This document shows, piece by piece, positions 35,756 through 48,282 of a DNA stretch of 64,000 nt; within the stretch, counting starts at the first letter, position 1, and every line of letters starts with the position of its first letter. The stretch comes from Phragmites australis (Eukaryota > Streptophyta > Magnoliopsida > Poales > Poaceae). The notes beneath the pieces were generated by a model, which was given only the letters and a program-made list of their open reading frames with translations, ran no database searches and was not told the origin of the DNA. Where the stretch lies: contig NC_084923.1 of the NCBI RefSeq assembly GCF_958298935.1, forward strand, positions 32,766,501 through 32,830,500, in the 5' to 3' direction. Position numbers and translations under genes: made by a program.

Positions 35756-36659
35756 ATGCTAAACTTTACATATTTATTTCTATTGTTGATCATGACACCT
35801 ATTGTTAACACCAATTCCAGTTTTAATTTGGGTTCAATTCTTGAAAAAGAAAAGCTATCTAGAACAAACTTTATTGATTGGTATAGAAATCTGAAAATTA
35901 TTCTCAGACAAGAGAAAAAGGAGTATGTTCTAGAGGTTCCCTATCCTGATGAACCAGCTAATAATGAATCTGCTGTTGATCGGAGGGCTTATGAAAAGTA
36001 TACCAATGATTCACTTGATGTTAGCTGTCTCATGCTTGTCACTATGTCCTCTGAGCTTCAAAAGCAATATGAGAACACAGATGCTCACTATATGATTGTG
36101 GGACTCCGAGGCATATTTGAGAACAAAGCTAGGGCCGAGAGGTTCAACACCTCCAAGTCCTTGTTTGCGTGTAGGTTGACAGGAGGCAGTCCAGTTAGTC
36201 CTCATGTGATCAAGATGATTGGTTATATTGAGAGCCTAGAAAAACTTGGTTTTCCCCTTAGTCCTAAGTTGGCTATGGATGTAATTCTCCAGTTGCTCCC
36301 TGTGAGCTTCGAGCCGTTCATTTTGAATTTTCATATGAATAGCATGGAGAAGAGCATGGCTGATTGCATGGGTGCTTAAGACTGCTGAGGAAAGCATTAA
36401 GGAAAGCTCTAGTCATGTGATGATGGTTCAGAAAGATAGCAAGAAGAGAAAGCACAAGGCCAAGGCTAAAGCATCAAATGAGATCTCAAGATCAAAGCCT
36501 AAACCTGTTGGAAAATCCAAGGCTGGCCCTGCTGCTTTTGATGCTTGCCACCACTGCCATAAGCATGGCCATTGGCGTAGGAACTGCAAGCTATACTTGG
36601 AAGAACTCAAGAAGAAGAAGGGAAGTAAGACTTCCACTTCAGTTATAAAATATTATTGA
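35756..36659 (+). pseudogene. Copia body 2 gag with CCHC knuckle
   Basis: A frame at 35756-36379 carries the Copia Gag core (NFIDWYRNLKIILRQEKKEYVLE, AHYMIVGLRGIFENKARAERF, LLPVSFEPFILNFHMN). One shift near 36370 moves to 36372-36659, which holds a basic linker and the zinc knuckle CHHCHKHGHWRRNC (CX2CX4HX4C intact). Gag packages the element RNA in cytoplasmic particles. The shift separates capsid and nucleocapsid parts, so it is probably non-functional. The annotated first Met is uncertain. A better start may be the ATG near 35791 (MTPIVNTNSS). Confidence 0.8.
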
Positions 36660-39600
36660 AACTTATCTTGCTACTCGTCCTAAAGATTCATGGGTATCTG
36701 ATACCGGATCGATGATTCATACTTGCAAATCGTTGCAGGGACTGAAAACGACTAGGAAGCGTGCAAGAGGCGAGATGGATGCTCGTGTCGGCAATGGTGC
36801 AAAAGTTGCTACATTGGCTGTCGGTGTTTATTCCTTACCGCTACCCTCAGGATTAGTTTTAGAATTAAATAATTGTTATTACATTCCTGCCTTGGGCAAA
36901 AACATTATCTTTTCTTCATGTTTGGAAGAAGATGGATATTTTTTCATAATAAAGAACAAGTGTTGTTTGATTTATTTGAATGGTATGCTCTATGGCAATT
37001 GTCCATTGATGAATGGATTATATATTCTAGCTCTTGAGGATGTCTCTGTCTATAACATTAATACGAAGAAGCCTCGGCTTAATGATTTGAATCCCACTTT
37101 ATTTGGCATTGTCGCTTAGGTCATATAAATGAGAAACGCATGCAGAGGCTCCATAAAGATAGCCTTCTTGATTCATTTGATTTTGAATCATTTGATACAT
37201 GTGAATTTTGTTTAGTTGGCAAGATGACTAAGGCGCCTTTCACCCGTCAAGGAGAGAGGTCGAGTGAGTTGTTGGCCCTTCTACATACTGATGTATGTTG
37301 ACTAATGAGCTCTATCGCTAGAGGTGGTTTTCAGTACTTTATTACTTTTACTGATAACTTTAGTAGATATGGTTACATCTACCTAATGAGGCACAAGTCC
37401 GAGTCCTTTGAAAAGTTCAAGGAGTTTTAGAATGAAGCACAACATCAACTTGGCAAGACAATTAATTTCTGAAATCTGATCATGGAGGTGAATATTTGAG
37501 CCATGAGTTTGGTGATCATTTAAAGCAATGTGGAATTGTTCCATAGTTGCCACCGGAGACGCCTCAATGGAATGGAGTGTCCGAATGGAGGAACCGGACT
37601 TTATTGGACATGGTCGGGTCCATAATGAGCCAATATGATCTTCCATTATCCTTCTGGGGATACGCTCTAGAAACTATTGCGCTAACTTTAAATAGGGTTC
37701 CATCTAAAGCTGTAGAGAAGACACCATATGAGATATGGACCGGGAAGCGTCACAGGTTGTCTTTCCTTAAGATTTGGGGTTGTGAGGCCTATGTAAAATA
37801 TTTGAGGTCAGATAAGCTCACTCCCAAATTAGATAAATTCTTCTTTGTGGGGTATCCTAGGGAAACCAAAGGATATTATTTTTATAACCGGGAAGAAGAC
37901 AAAGTGTTTGTCGCTTGAAACGGTATTTTTCTGGAGAAAGAGTTTCTCTCAAGGAATATCAGTGGGAGCATGGTGCAACTCGAAGAGATTCGGGAACCAT
38001 CAGAAATTATTTCAGCTCCTACTGAACCACAATTTGATGTTACAGAACATGTTGTGGAGACACCAACCCCATGGCAGTCAGAAAGGATCAGTCGCGCCAT
38101 TAAGAGGTTTATGTTCCTAACCACAGAGTAGCGCGATATATTATTGTTGGACAATGATGAATCTAAGACTTACTCGGAAGTAGTGGTGGGACTGGACTCT
38201 GAGAAATGGCTTGGAGCCATGAGATCCGAGATAGAATCCATGCACGATAATCAAGTTTGAAACTTGGTTGATCCATCTGATGGTGTCAAAGCAGTTGAGT
38301 GCAAATGGGTTTTTAAGAAAAAGATAGATATTGATGGAAATGTTCACATCTATAAAGCACGATTAGTGGCAAAAGGTTTTAGACAAATCCAAGGTGTTGA
38401 TTATGATGAAACATTTTCGCCCATCGCAATGCTAAAGTCTATCTGGATCATCATAGCAATTGCCGCATATTATGACTATGAGATATGCAGATGGATGTCA
38501 AAATGGCTTTCCTTAATGGAAACCTAAGTGAGGATGTGTACGTGACATAGTCTGAAGGTTTTGTCAATCCAAAAAATGCTAGGAAGATATGTAAGCTGCA
38601 AAGGTGCATCTATGGGCTGAAGCAAGCTTCTCAGAGTTGGAATCTTCGTTTTAATGAAGTGGTCAAAGGGTTTGGTTTCATCAAGAGTGAAGAAGAGCCT
38701 TGTGTTTACAAAAGGGCTAGTGTGAGCGCACTTGTGTTTCTGGTCTTATATGTAGATGACATATTATTGATCGGGAATGATATTCCGATGCTTGATGCTG
38801 TCAAATCTTTGTTGGAAAAGAGTTTTCCAATGAAAGATCTAGGAGAGGCAGCATACATATTGGCATAAAGATCTATAGAGATAGGTCGAGAAGGCTGATC
38901 GGATTAAGCCAAAGTACATACATCAACAAGGTATTGAAAAGGTTCAATATGAAGATTCCAAGAAAGGTTTCTTCCCAATGTCACATGGGATCACCCTCAG
39001 CAAGAGTCAGTGTCCTTCGACCACTGATGAGCTCGAGAGAATGAGTGCGATCCCGTATGCTTCTGCTATCGTGTCCATCATGTATGTCATGCTTTGTAGA
39101 CGCCCAGATGTCTCATATGCTCTAAGTGTTATGAGTAGATACCAATCAAACTCGGGTAAAACTCACTGGGTAACAGCAAAGAATATCCTCAAGTACTTGA
39201 GAAGAACTATGGATATGTTCCTAGTCTATGGAGGTGAGGAGGAGCTCGTTGTAAATGGTTACACTGATGCTAGCTTCCAAACCGACAAGGATGATTCGAG
39301 ATCATAATATGGTTTTGTGTTTTGCCTCAATGGAGGAGTAGTGAGTTGGAAGAGTTCCAAGCAAGAAACGGTGGTCGATTCCACATAGAGACCGAGTATA
39401 TCGCAGCTTTTGAAGCTGCAAAGGAGGCTATTTGGATCAGAAAGTTTGTTTCTGAGTTAGGTGTGGTGCCTAGTGCTTCTAGTCTAATGGATCTCTATAG
39501 TGACAATAGTGGAGCCATTACGCAAGCCAAAGAACCTAGGTCACATCAAAAGTCCAAGCACATACTACAAAGCTATCACCTTATTTGGGAAATTTTAGAT

Positions 39601-39729
39601 CGGGGTGATGTGAAGATATGCAAGGTGGATACGGATTTGAATATTTCTGATCCATTGACAAAGCCACTTCCGCGGCCCAAGCATGAGGCACATATGGGAG
39701 CTATGGGTACTAGATACTTACATGATTGA
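36660..39729 (+). pseudogene. Copia body 2 pol: protease, integrase, RT, RNase H
   Basis: Order is PR-INT-RT-RH, which defines Copia. Protease has SWVSDTGSM (near 36690). The pre-integrase and integrase parts carry CEFCLVGKMTKAPF, HTDV, DHGGEY and TPYEIWTGK (about 37140-37740). RT begins with KWVFKKKIDIDGN near 38300, has KLQRCIYGLKQAS and the active site YVDDILLIGND (38748-38780). RNase H has NGYTDASFQTD and ends at RYLHD, stop 39729. At least six stops or shifts (for example near 37300, 37430, 37545, 37916, 38128, 39306) break it, so it cannot make a full polyprotein. Even so it is the more complete of the two bodies. Confidence 0.88.
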
Positions 39730-39737
39730 CTCTAGTG

Positions 39738-39749
39738 AAAGTGGGAGAT
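39738..39749 (+). promoter_or_regulatory. Copia body 2 polypurine tract
   Basis: The purine-rich run aaagtgggagat sits directly before the 3' LTR start (tgttgg at 39750). The same tract precedes the shared LTR at 32834. It primes plus-strand DNA synthesis in this family. Confidence 0.75.
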
Positions 39750-41326
39750 TGTTGGTGAAGGTGATATGCCCTAGAGGCAATCATAGAGATGATTGTATCA
39801 CACGTCGTTCATGTACTACCGAATAATGTGTTATTCCAAGAATGACTATCGTTTACATTGATTGACAAGTATGTGACTTATTTATGAAACTCTTTATTTA
39901 TTTCATGATGTTATTCTTAATCGATCCCTGGTCGCATATCATTGTGATGATACATAAGACCAGCACATGTATTAATTGATGATCATGTTTCATGGATCAT
40001 AGGTATAGAGATATTAGGTCAAGAATGTGGACATTTATGTTAGAGAACATGATGTTGGATAGACCCACCTTGAGATACTACTGGAATTGTTATTTACGAT
40101 GTGCCATCAGTTGTTATCTCAAATGATGTACCTGCAGAATCCTTAGATCTGAGATCATCATTGATTCTCGGAATGTGTAGTGGTATACTTTGAGGCTGCC
40201 AAATACTATTCCGTAACTGGGTAGTCATAAAGGTAGTTCTCGGGTTTTTCATGAAACATGTCATGGGGTATGAGCGATCAAAATGGAATTTGCCCCTTCT
40301 TGATAACAGGAGAGATACCTCTGGGCCCCTCAAGGTAGTTAGATTGAGAAAGTGCATGGCCATGCCAATCTGATTAAATAGTTAATCATGATGAATCCAC
40401 TATTTGATTGAGTGAATGGTTGGGCTATCACAAGGGTGGCACATATCTCGCCTTGAGCTTGACTAGTGTCGTGAGGCGAAAGGATCGATGCATGTGTATA
40501 TCAAGGTTCAGCCGATATGATCTTTTATGTTTACTCGGGAGTCAACATGTCTTGCTAGGGACCGCTATTGATTTTGGTTTGGAAAGGGTTTCCAAGTCAT
40601 AGCCGCTTGTACATAAACCTAACGGGTCACACACTTAATGGGTTGGAACAAAACATGCGAATTGGATTCGTATATGGGTTTTGATTGGATTGTGATCCAT
40701 GAGAAGTTAGAGTACTAAAGGGCTTCCAACGTGGAAGCCCATTGGTGAGCTCTATATAAGGAGAGGTGTGGGTAGGGTGTGCCAAGGTTGAGCCACTCTG
40801 AAACCCTAGCAGTAACCTTCCACACAATCTCCCAAAATGTGTGCAGTGCTAGCACATTGGTGCTCGGCGTTTCTGCCCAGTATGTGTGGATACCGTAGAG
40901 GTGCTGTGGCTATTGCGGCGCTGATCTTCTCGGCAAGTCGAACGTGAGTTGGTCGAGGAGCATGACCACCTGCTCGGAGTTGGTCGAGGAGCAAGACCAC
41001 CTTCTCGAAGTTGGTCGAGGAGCATGACCACCTTCTCGAAGTTAGTCGATGAGCACGACCACCTTCTCGGAGTTGGCCGAGGAGCATGACTACCTACTCA
41101 GAGTTGGTCGAGGAGCGTGACCACCTGCACGAGGCTGGTCATGGATCTGATCGAGAAGCTGCTCGAAGAGTTTGACACGCACGACGTTGGATCGGTCTAC
41201 TCTAACTCTTCTTCTGCTTCACTGCCTGTTGAGCCGTAACAATCTATGATCTCCTACTAGCATGATTTCCTGGGTGAATACGGTAGATTTTCTTTTAGGC
41301 TATCATAGCCTGCCCATTCCCCCATA
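39750..41326 (+). mobile_element. Copia 3' LTR of body 2
   Basis: It begins tgttggtgaaggtgatatgc and ends ttcccccata, matching the LTR at 32834 along its length with many point differences. A TATA box (tatataag) is at 40753-40760. Six units of a 31-bp repeat occur at 40948-41133. Confidence 0.88.
40948..41133 (+). repeat. 31-bp minisatellite in the Copia LTR
   Basis: Six tandem units with consensus close to agttggtcgaggagc-atgaccacctgctcg-g stand head to tail. The shared LTR at 34010-34140 has about four units. Two extra 31-bp units (62 bp) account for most of the 70-bp LTR length difference. Confidence 0.8.
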
Positions 41327-41338
41327 GTTGGTGACATT

Positions 41339-41783
41339 GTTGGGGAATGGCTCGGCTACGCTTACGCAAAATAGAAATTTCTACCTTGTTCAACCAGAAA
41401 ACCATGCGAGTAGGGGATCATGGATCGTTATCACTAGACACGTAGTGCAACAAAAAAAGAGTAGGAGTAGACCGATCCAACATACTATGCGGCAATGTAG
41501 AGGAAGCAGCTCTGACAAGCTCCCTGACAAGTTTCAACAAGCCCTTCCTAGTCGGGGTCGATTAGGAGATGAACCAACAGCAGCTTCGCGTTCTTGCCGT
41601 CAATCCAATCAGCATTGCAATAGCAGTAGCATCTCTACCGTATCCACATGTCTAGTGGTGGAACATCGAACACCGGTGTGCTAGCACCGCATGTACAACT
41701 AGGGTTTCAAGAGGTCAGGTGGAGAGAGCGCGGCTAGTGTTTTGGAGTGGCTTAACCATACGCGCCCCTCCTTTAGGGATCAA
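41339..41783 (-). mobile_element. Inverted partial LTR of a related Copia family
   Basis: The reverse complement follows the last third of the Copia LTR block by block: gttaagccactcc, a 'gatacggtagag' block, gttggatcggtctactcc, gataacgatccatgatc, then ccattccccaaca at its end (41339). It therefore faces the 3' LTR tail-to-tail, with only 12 bp (41327-41338) between. The 5' two thirds are missing. It has no minisatellite units. Confidence 0.75.
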
Positions 41784-43198
41784 TGGTGTCCTAAGAAAGA
41801 GGGGGGAGGGTGAGTTAGGAAACTTAAAATTAATCGGTTTCAAAAACTTCACAAGATAAATCTATATCAATTTTAGTCTAAATATGCTCTAGGTTTCAAA
41901 AACTGTTCAAAAAGGTTTGCAACATATAGCAAATTCTAGCAAACTACTCTAGAAAGGTAAACATGCAAAGGTAGATTGCAAGTATGTAAATACAGAAACG
42001 TAGAGATGGTAGAGAGAGCAAACTCGGTACAAGAGATTTTTATCTCATGGTATCAATGGCATAAAAGTCACCCCTAGTCTATATTAGAGCAACCACCTTG
42101 GCTATATCTCCCAGACGGCACCCGGTCACGACCATTGAGCCATCAATCCACCAAGGCAAGGTCTCTTCGCAAGTCTCTCTTTCAGTCACTTGCCACCATC
42201 TTTATTTCGGAGCTTGAACCACCAAGGCAAGGGTCTCTGCATTCCCTTACAAGAGTCTTGCCGTCGTTCCACACTAAGTCAGAGGGTCAACAAGTATGAG
42301 CCACTAAGGTTCACGGTGCCAGCGAGTCGCCAAGACTCTAAGGTACAAGTGTACCACTTGGTACAATGTAGGATCACTCTTTAATTCCCTCTCTAGGTAG
42401 CAACACCGAGACACCACTCTCTCTAGGCCTATTAGCACTTATCACTCCCTAATCTTGTGCTTAATTGCCTTTGATGACCACTTTTAGCACTTTGGTGGTT
42501 TAGATGTCTTATCAAGTGTATATGGGCTTCTCTGGACTCCAGCACACTCAAATGGCCGAGTGGAGGGGTATTTATAGTCTCAACCTCATGAACTAGCCGT
42601 TGCCCCAACGGTCACATTTTGTTGTATTCACCGAATGATCTGACGTGTGCAACATTATAAGCGTCGGACCATCAAGCATGCACTGTCTGCGAACTAGCCG
42701 TTGGAACTCCACTAAATTGCTCCAGCGAAGCTTCCTCAGTATGTGTTGGACCATCCGGCATGTACACCTCAAATTCCCACTGAGCTGAAGAAAAACCTTC
42801 TAGATATTGCTCCAGCAAAGCCTCTGATGTATACACCAGACCATCTAGCGTGTACGAACTTCTTGATCCAGATGCAGTCCACTTTTGTGAAATGCTCCGA
42901 CGAGAGCAACTCTGTGCGCCGGACCATGCGATGTGTGGAGCACTTAAACTTCAACTTCTAGAATGCTCCAGCGTAGCCATCTTCATATCGTCAGATTATC
43001 AGACGTATACAAATCCTTGGAGACAAATGCTCCGACGTGTACAATTCCTCTATTGCCGGATCATCCGTCATGTATATTTTTCTTGGGACTCATCCAATTC
43101 AATTAATTTTTATCCCGGCTGCGATGGATTCTTCATGTATTATATCTATGAGATCTATTAAAACATATACTTGACAAACATGTTAGTCATATTGACTA
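41784..43198. repeat. LTR-like repeat, family not identified
   Basis: The text (gtgtcctaagaaagagggggg near the start, a 'caagagatttttatctcatggtatc' block, and an array of ccggaccatccggc-like words at 42620-43070) is typical of a long grass LTR. It carries no protein, and clear ends were not found. I cannot say which superfamily it belongs to. Confidence 0.4.
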
Positions 43199-43219
43199 TG
43201 TTGTCATTAATCACCAAAA

Positions 43220-44140
<921 letters not shown>

Positions 44141-46022
44141 GTAACAAGTTTTGTGGACGACTGTTGTTACAAGTTTTGTGGACAAGCTTTTTGTTATAAG
44201 TTTGTGGACAAGGCTGCTAACCACCCTCTGAGGGGGCGGGTAGGGCCTGGGAGGGCGGTTAGCAGCATTGCCGCCCTCCAAGGAGCGGTTATGGCATTTT
44301 ATTTTATTTTAAAAGTTGCAAAATTTAGTGTATTTCGTCAAAATTTAAAATAGGGAATTTGCAAAATTTGGAATTAAAAAGGTTGAAAGCACAATATTAG
44401 ATCTATTGCTGAATATATTGAATACGGGGATGTAGTGTCGCCCAGTACTTGAGGGTGGAGGCACAGGGGTCGGTCTACGTGGTTGCGTCGAGGCGTGTGT
44501 AGGTGCACCTAATATTTGTTTAAAAGTCATTGCACCGGTAAGAAATGAATATATTTTAATGCCGTGTGAATAAAAAATCCGTACTTATTTGCTCCAAGCC
44601 TGCATGACATGGTAAAAGGGGTCGTGTGGGTGCCGACACCGATGACCGGCGGTGCTCATCTGACCTCCGGGATGACTCGGCGTGGACCCCACTAAACCTG
44701 GGAGGCACTCCAGCGACGTCTGTGATGGACCGGCATGAGGTAAGCTTCAAGGCCTGCGCGGTCTTGTCAAAAACCCACTTGATGAACCCCGTGACATCCA
44801 ACGCACTGAGGTGCACCCCTTGCCTGAGGTGGTCCATGGTACCAGCTGTGTCCCTATGGATATCATAAATGATATCGGCCTGTGAAAACAAACAAGAAAA
44901 AACAATTTCAAGTTACAGTCATTGTTCCTCGAGTATGGAGTACTGACTTGTAAGTTACACATACCGCCAATGCAGCTTCCTCATCCCAATGGACCAGGTA
45001 CGCCTCCGTAGTCGATGCGACGTGGGGCCGGACATACTCTGGGGTGTAGATGACCCGTGTGCATGTACGTGACACATACCACCACATGTAGTCGTCGAAG
45101 CTCCGCTCGTCGAAGGGACGCGCCTCCTCCACGACATCCTGAAGCACTTGGGCCCATGCTGAGACGTACAGGCCAAGCGATCTGCCCAGAGGTTGCCAGC
45201 CAGCTGGCCTTTGCGTGTATACCTGCAAGTGAACTATGTTAAATATAATTCACAGTAAGACGAATGATACGAAATATTTAATTCTTCATATATACCAGTG
45301 GACGTGCACGGGAACAGTGTGAATGTGGACGAGAGGGAATGCCTGGTGGCGCCCAAACTACCGCATGACGCGGTGCGGTGAGTACTCCTTGACGTAGATA
45401 TCGAAGACAAGCGGTGTCTTCGTAAGCCAGTAGTCCTCGTCTCGGGTACACAACGGCGACAGACCCAAACCCGCACGGCCTTGGACGGCCAAGAAGCTAT
45501 ATGTCTACCAGACCATGTTGTCCGGACGCGGTCGGTCGAACTGCGACCGAAAATGCTCATAAGCGCTGTAAGGCTGCTCATGCGCCCAGTGTGGCTGTGT
45601 GACAAATATCGTTATAATTCATTAGAAATAACATGTGCCAATTAAAGTGTTAACAAAAAGTGTGTACTCGACAACTACACAAAAGCGATGCCATGGTAGA
45701 CGCGTCCTCCTCGGGCTCGCCGTACCATTCCTCAGGGTACGGGGAGCGGTCCACCACTGGCCGGCCTATGGTGAACTGCTCGTAGGACCACAACTGCAGA
45801 AGAAGTGGGCACCCAGCAAAAGTAGCAAGTGACTCCTTCTTCGTGCACGTGTCGCACAACGCCCGATACGTCGCAGTAAGGACAGCAGATGCCCAACTGA
45901 ACTGCGGTACCTCCTCGCCATCAGCATCCGCTATCAACCTAGCGTACAGAACAAGGGTCCTTGCAACCAGGTGGCCTTGGCCGCTGGTGAACATAACCCA
46001 GCCAAACAGCCAAAACAAATAG

Positions 46023-47333
46023 GCCTCTATCGGTGGGTGAACACCGCAAGCAGGGATCCTGAGGGACCCCCTTTGAGATTCGGCCGGGGGGCTGATTCTG
46101 GATCTACCTCGTACGTGGATTTAATGCGAATATGTGAGATCTAGGCGGGACGGATGATCGTCGGCTAGTGAGAGTAAATGCTCAAGGGATTTTAGACAGG
46201 TTCGGGCCGCAACGTGCGTAATACCCTACTCCTGTGTGTATGCTATTAATGCTCTTGGAATGCCTCTCTCTGGATCTCTTGTGTTACAAGGTTTTTTGTC
46301 TAAGTCTAGAGCTTCGGTCTTGCTTCGAGCTTGGTGAACCTCTGCTCAGCTTGGTCAGGCTTGTTTGTCGAGCTTCAGACCTTGTTCAAACTTGTTAGAC
46401 TTGTTCTCTACGAAGTGCACCCCCCTTTTATCCTGTTGGGGGAGGCTTGGCGTGCCCAGAAAGGGGGGCACAAGTTCCCATGAGTCATAAATGGAAAGCA
46501 ACCATCATGGGGCTGCAGTTTGATGTTACAGGGGGTTAAAAATGCGCCTTCGGCCGGTCCTGTCGCCCATTACACTCAACTTTAGCAGACGCAGGGGGGC
46601 CACCGGGCAGCCGCCGAACTGCCCCGCATGCCCTCTCGGTCAAAGCAGATCTGATACAGCAGGGGGGCAAGCGATACGCCTTGAGCCCAGCGATGATATC
46701 TCCAAGCCGTTTCCTTTATGGGCCCCGCAGGGTGACGTGCGATGGGACCCGTCGCATTAAATGTCCCCATGCCTTTCTGCCAGGAGGTGGCAGGGACTAA
46801 CGTACTCAGTACGACAGGCGTGGGGGGAGTGGTTGGAAGTGACAGGCCATGCTCCCTCTTAAATGCAGCATCAGGCCTCTCACCAATTGACACCTCACTG
46901 TTGAGCCCTTGTGGGGTCCATCGGCAAGGGCTTCTCGGGTCCTCGGGGAAATCTGGGTGCTCGGGGACTACTGTTCATAGCCCCGAGCGCCCTCTCCCAG
47001 ATATGTCTCGTCTCGGGTCCTCGGGGAACTCCGGGTACTCGGGGACCACTGTTCATGGCCCTGAGCACCCCTCCTGTAACTGGTTCTTCTCGGGTCCTCG
47101 AGGAACTACGGGTACTCGGGGACCACTGTTCATAGCCCCGAGCACCCCTCCCGGAACTGCCTCTTCTCGGGTCGTCGGGGAACTCTGGGTACTCGGGGAC
47201 CACTATTCATGGCCCCGAGCACCCCTCCCGGAACTGGCTCTTCTCGGCCCTCGGGGAGAAGGTGCCACGTGGCATTCTGCTATCCTGGCCTTGGGACTCG
47301 GGGACCCCTGGTTCCCATATCACCAACAGCCTC
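46023..47333 (-). mobile_element. Solo Gypsy LTR with TSD gcctc inside a PMD exon
   Basis: On the minus strand the LTR begins tgttggtgatatggg at 47328 and ends ccaccgata at 46028 (1,301 bp). The 5-bp duplication gcctc stands on both sides (46023-46027 and 47329-47333). The flanking PMD codons join in frame across one copy of gcctc (RHLEA before, YLFWL after), which proves the insertion point. No PBS or internal sequence is present. The family is that of the LTR end at 1-440. It ends in TA rather than CA. Confidence 0.93.
46931..47250. repeat. About 77-bp tandem repeat inside the solo LTR
   Basis: Four units and part of a fifth follow each other from about 46931, 47008, 47087, 47162 and 47240. 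Each starts near ttctcgggtcctcgggga, continues with gggtactcggggaccact and ends in ccccgagcacccctcc. The open frames across this interval are repeat artefacts. Confidence 0.85.
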
Positions 47334-48282
47334 CAAATGTCTGGACACCAAGTGCGCGTTGGCCTGTGGGTGCATGTACGCCGGCTGCAAGTATGACAGT
47401 GGCAATAAGGATCATAACTAGATACTTGAATAGTAAATGAGAGATTGTATTGTATGATACCAGGAACTGTAGGATCCACTTCTTCATCGGCCCTCGTGCA
47501 TCGGACAAGAACTCAGGCACGTTGGGGGGTGTGTTGGCCGTCCACTCAACCGGGCCACAGCGCTAATGCATGACGTTGATCCAGTCAGCATCCATGTGGA
47601 TGACCCCAACCGCAGCTCCCGCGCAAGGTAAGCCTAAGAGGTAGGCTACGTCCTGCAAGATCGGGGTCATCTCGCCGCAGGGGAGGTGTAACATATGTGT
47701 CTTTGGCCTCCATCGGTCAACCAATGTTGCTATCAGCGAGCGGTCAAAATAGAAACGATGTGCCGTTGCCTCGGGGTTCTCTATCGATCGGACCTCAACC
47801 AAACGGCAAAGCAGTAGGAGTCCCGCTGCTGCCAACCTGCATCATTGGGAATATAAATAAACTGGGGAATGCAATACATCGATGATATGGCAAATTCGTA
47901 TGAAAGTATCGAAGTACCTGTGCTTCCATCGATCATCGATCGTAAATAGCTCTCCAGGGCCACGTGGTCGGAACACTCCTAACTCCGTCTGGTACTCGGC
48001 GGACAAGAAGCTGCGGTGCCTCTTGTCCACTGTAGGGTCGAGAAGCTCGGGGGTAGCAGGGTCCGCTATATCTGCATTTGAATGACATGTACATTAATAC
48101 ATTGCAACATGTAGACAAGAACAATATATATTAAATGCAAATTCACTTTACAACTATATGCAACATGAATATATCGCGACATGTACTTAGAAATGAAAGG
48201 TTCAAATGCTAGACAGCGAAGTACAATTAAGACAGCAAGCTACGCTAAATACAATCACACTAGAACATGTCATAATACTCAC

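Larger units (their letters stand above)
44556..48087 (-). pseudogene. Plant mobile domain (PMD) gene, split by a solo LTR
   Basis: Six exons can be followed. About 48084-47920 begins after the acceptor aaatgcag and reads DKRHRSFLSAEYQTELGVF ... TIDDRWKHR. About 47840-47455 reads DRSLIATLVDRWRPKTHM, HLPCGEMTPILQDVAYLLGL, then PEFLSDARGPMKKWILQF, with a stop at 47563-47565. About 47385-45670 is interrupted by the LTR and reads HLVSRHLEAYLFWLFGWVMF, then LQLWSYEQFTIGRPVV. About 45600-45296 has stops at 45505-45507 and 45358-45360. About 45222-44970 holds RSFDDYMWWYVSRTCTRVIYTPEYVRP, and 44880-44556 holds the C-terminus. The PMD family (PF10536) includes the Arabidopsis MAIL1/MAIN host proteins and transposon-borne forms. 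Its biochemical role in the transposon is not established. Exon borders are by eye. Confidence 0.78.

Noticed and set aside
40948..41133. 31-bp repeats considered as a CRISPR-like or operator array
   Set aside because: Units are contiguous, diverged and inside an LTR, so they form a minisatellite.
46742..47440. 232-codon plus-strand frame
   Set aside because: It crosses the solo LTR tandem repeat and the LTR edge at 47328. The repeated Gly/Ser/Thr pattern follows the 77-bp unit, not a protein family.
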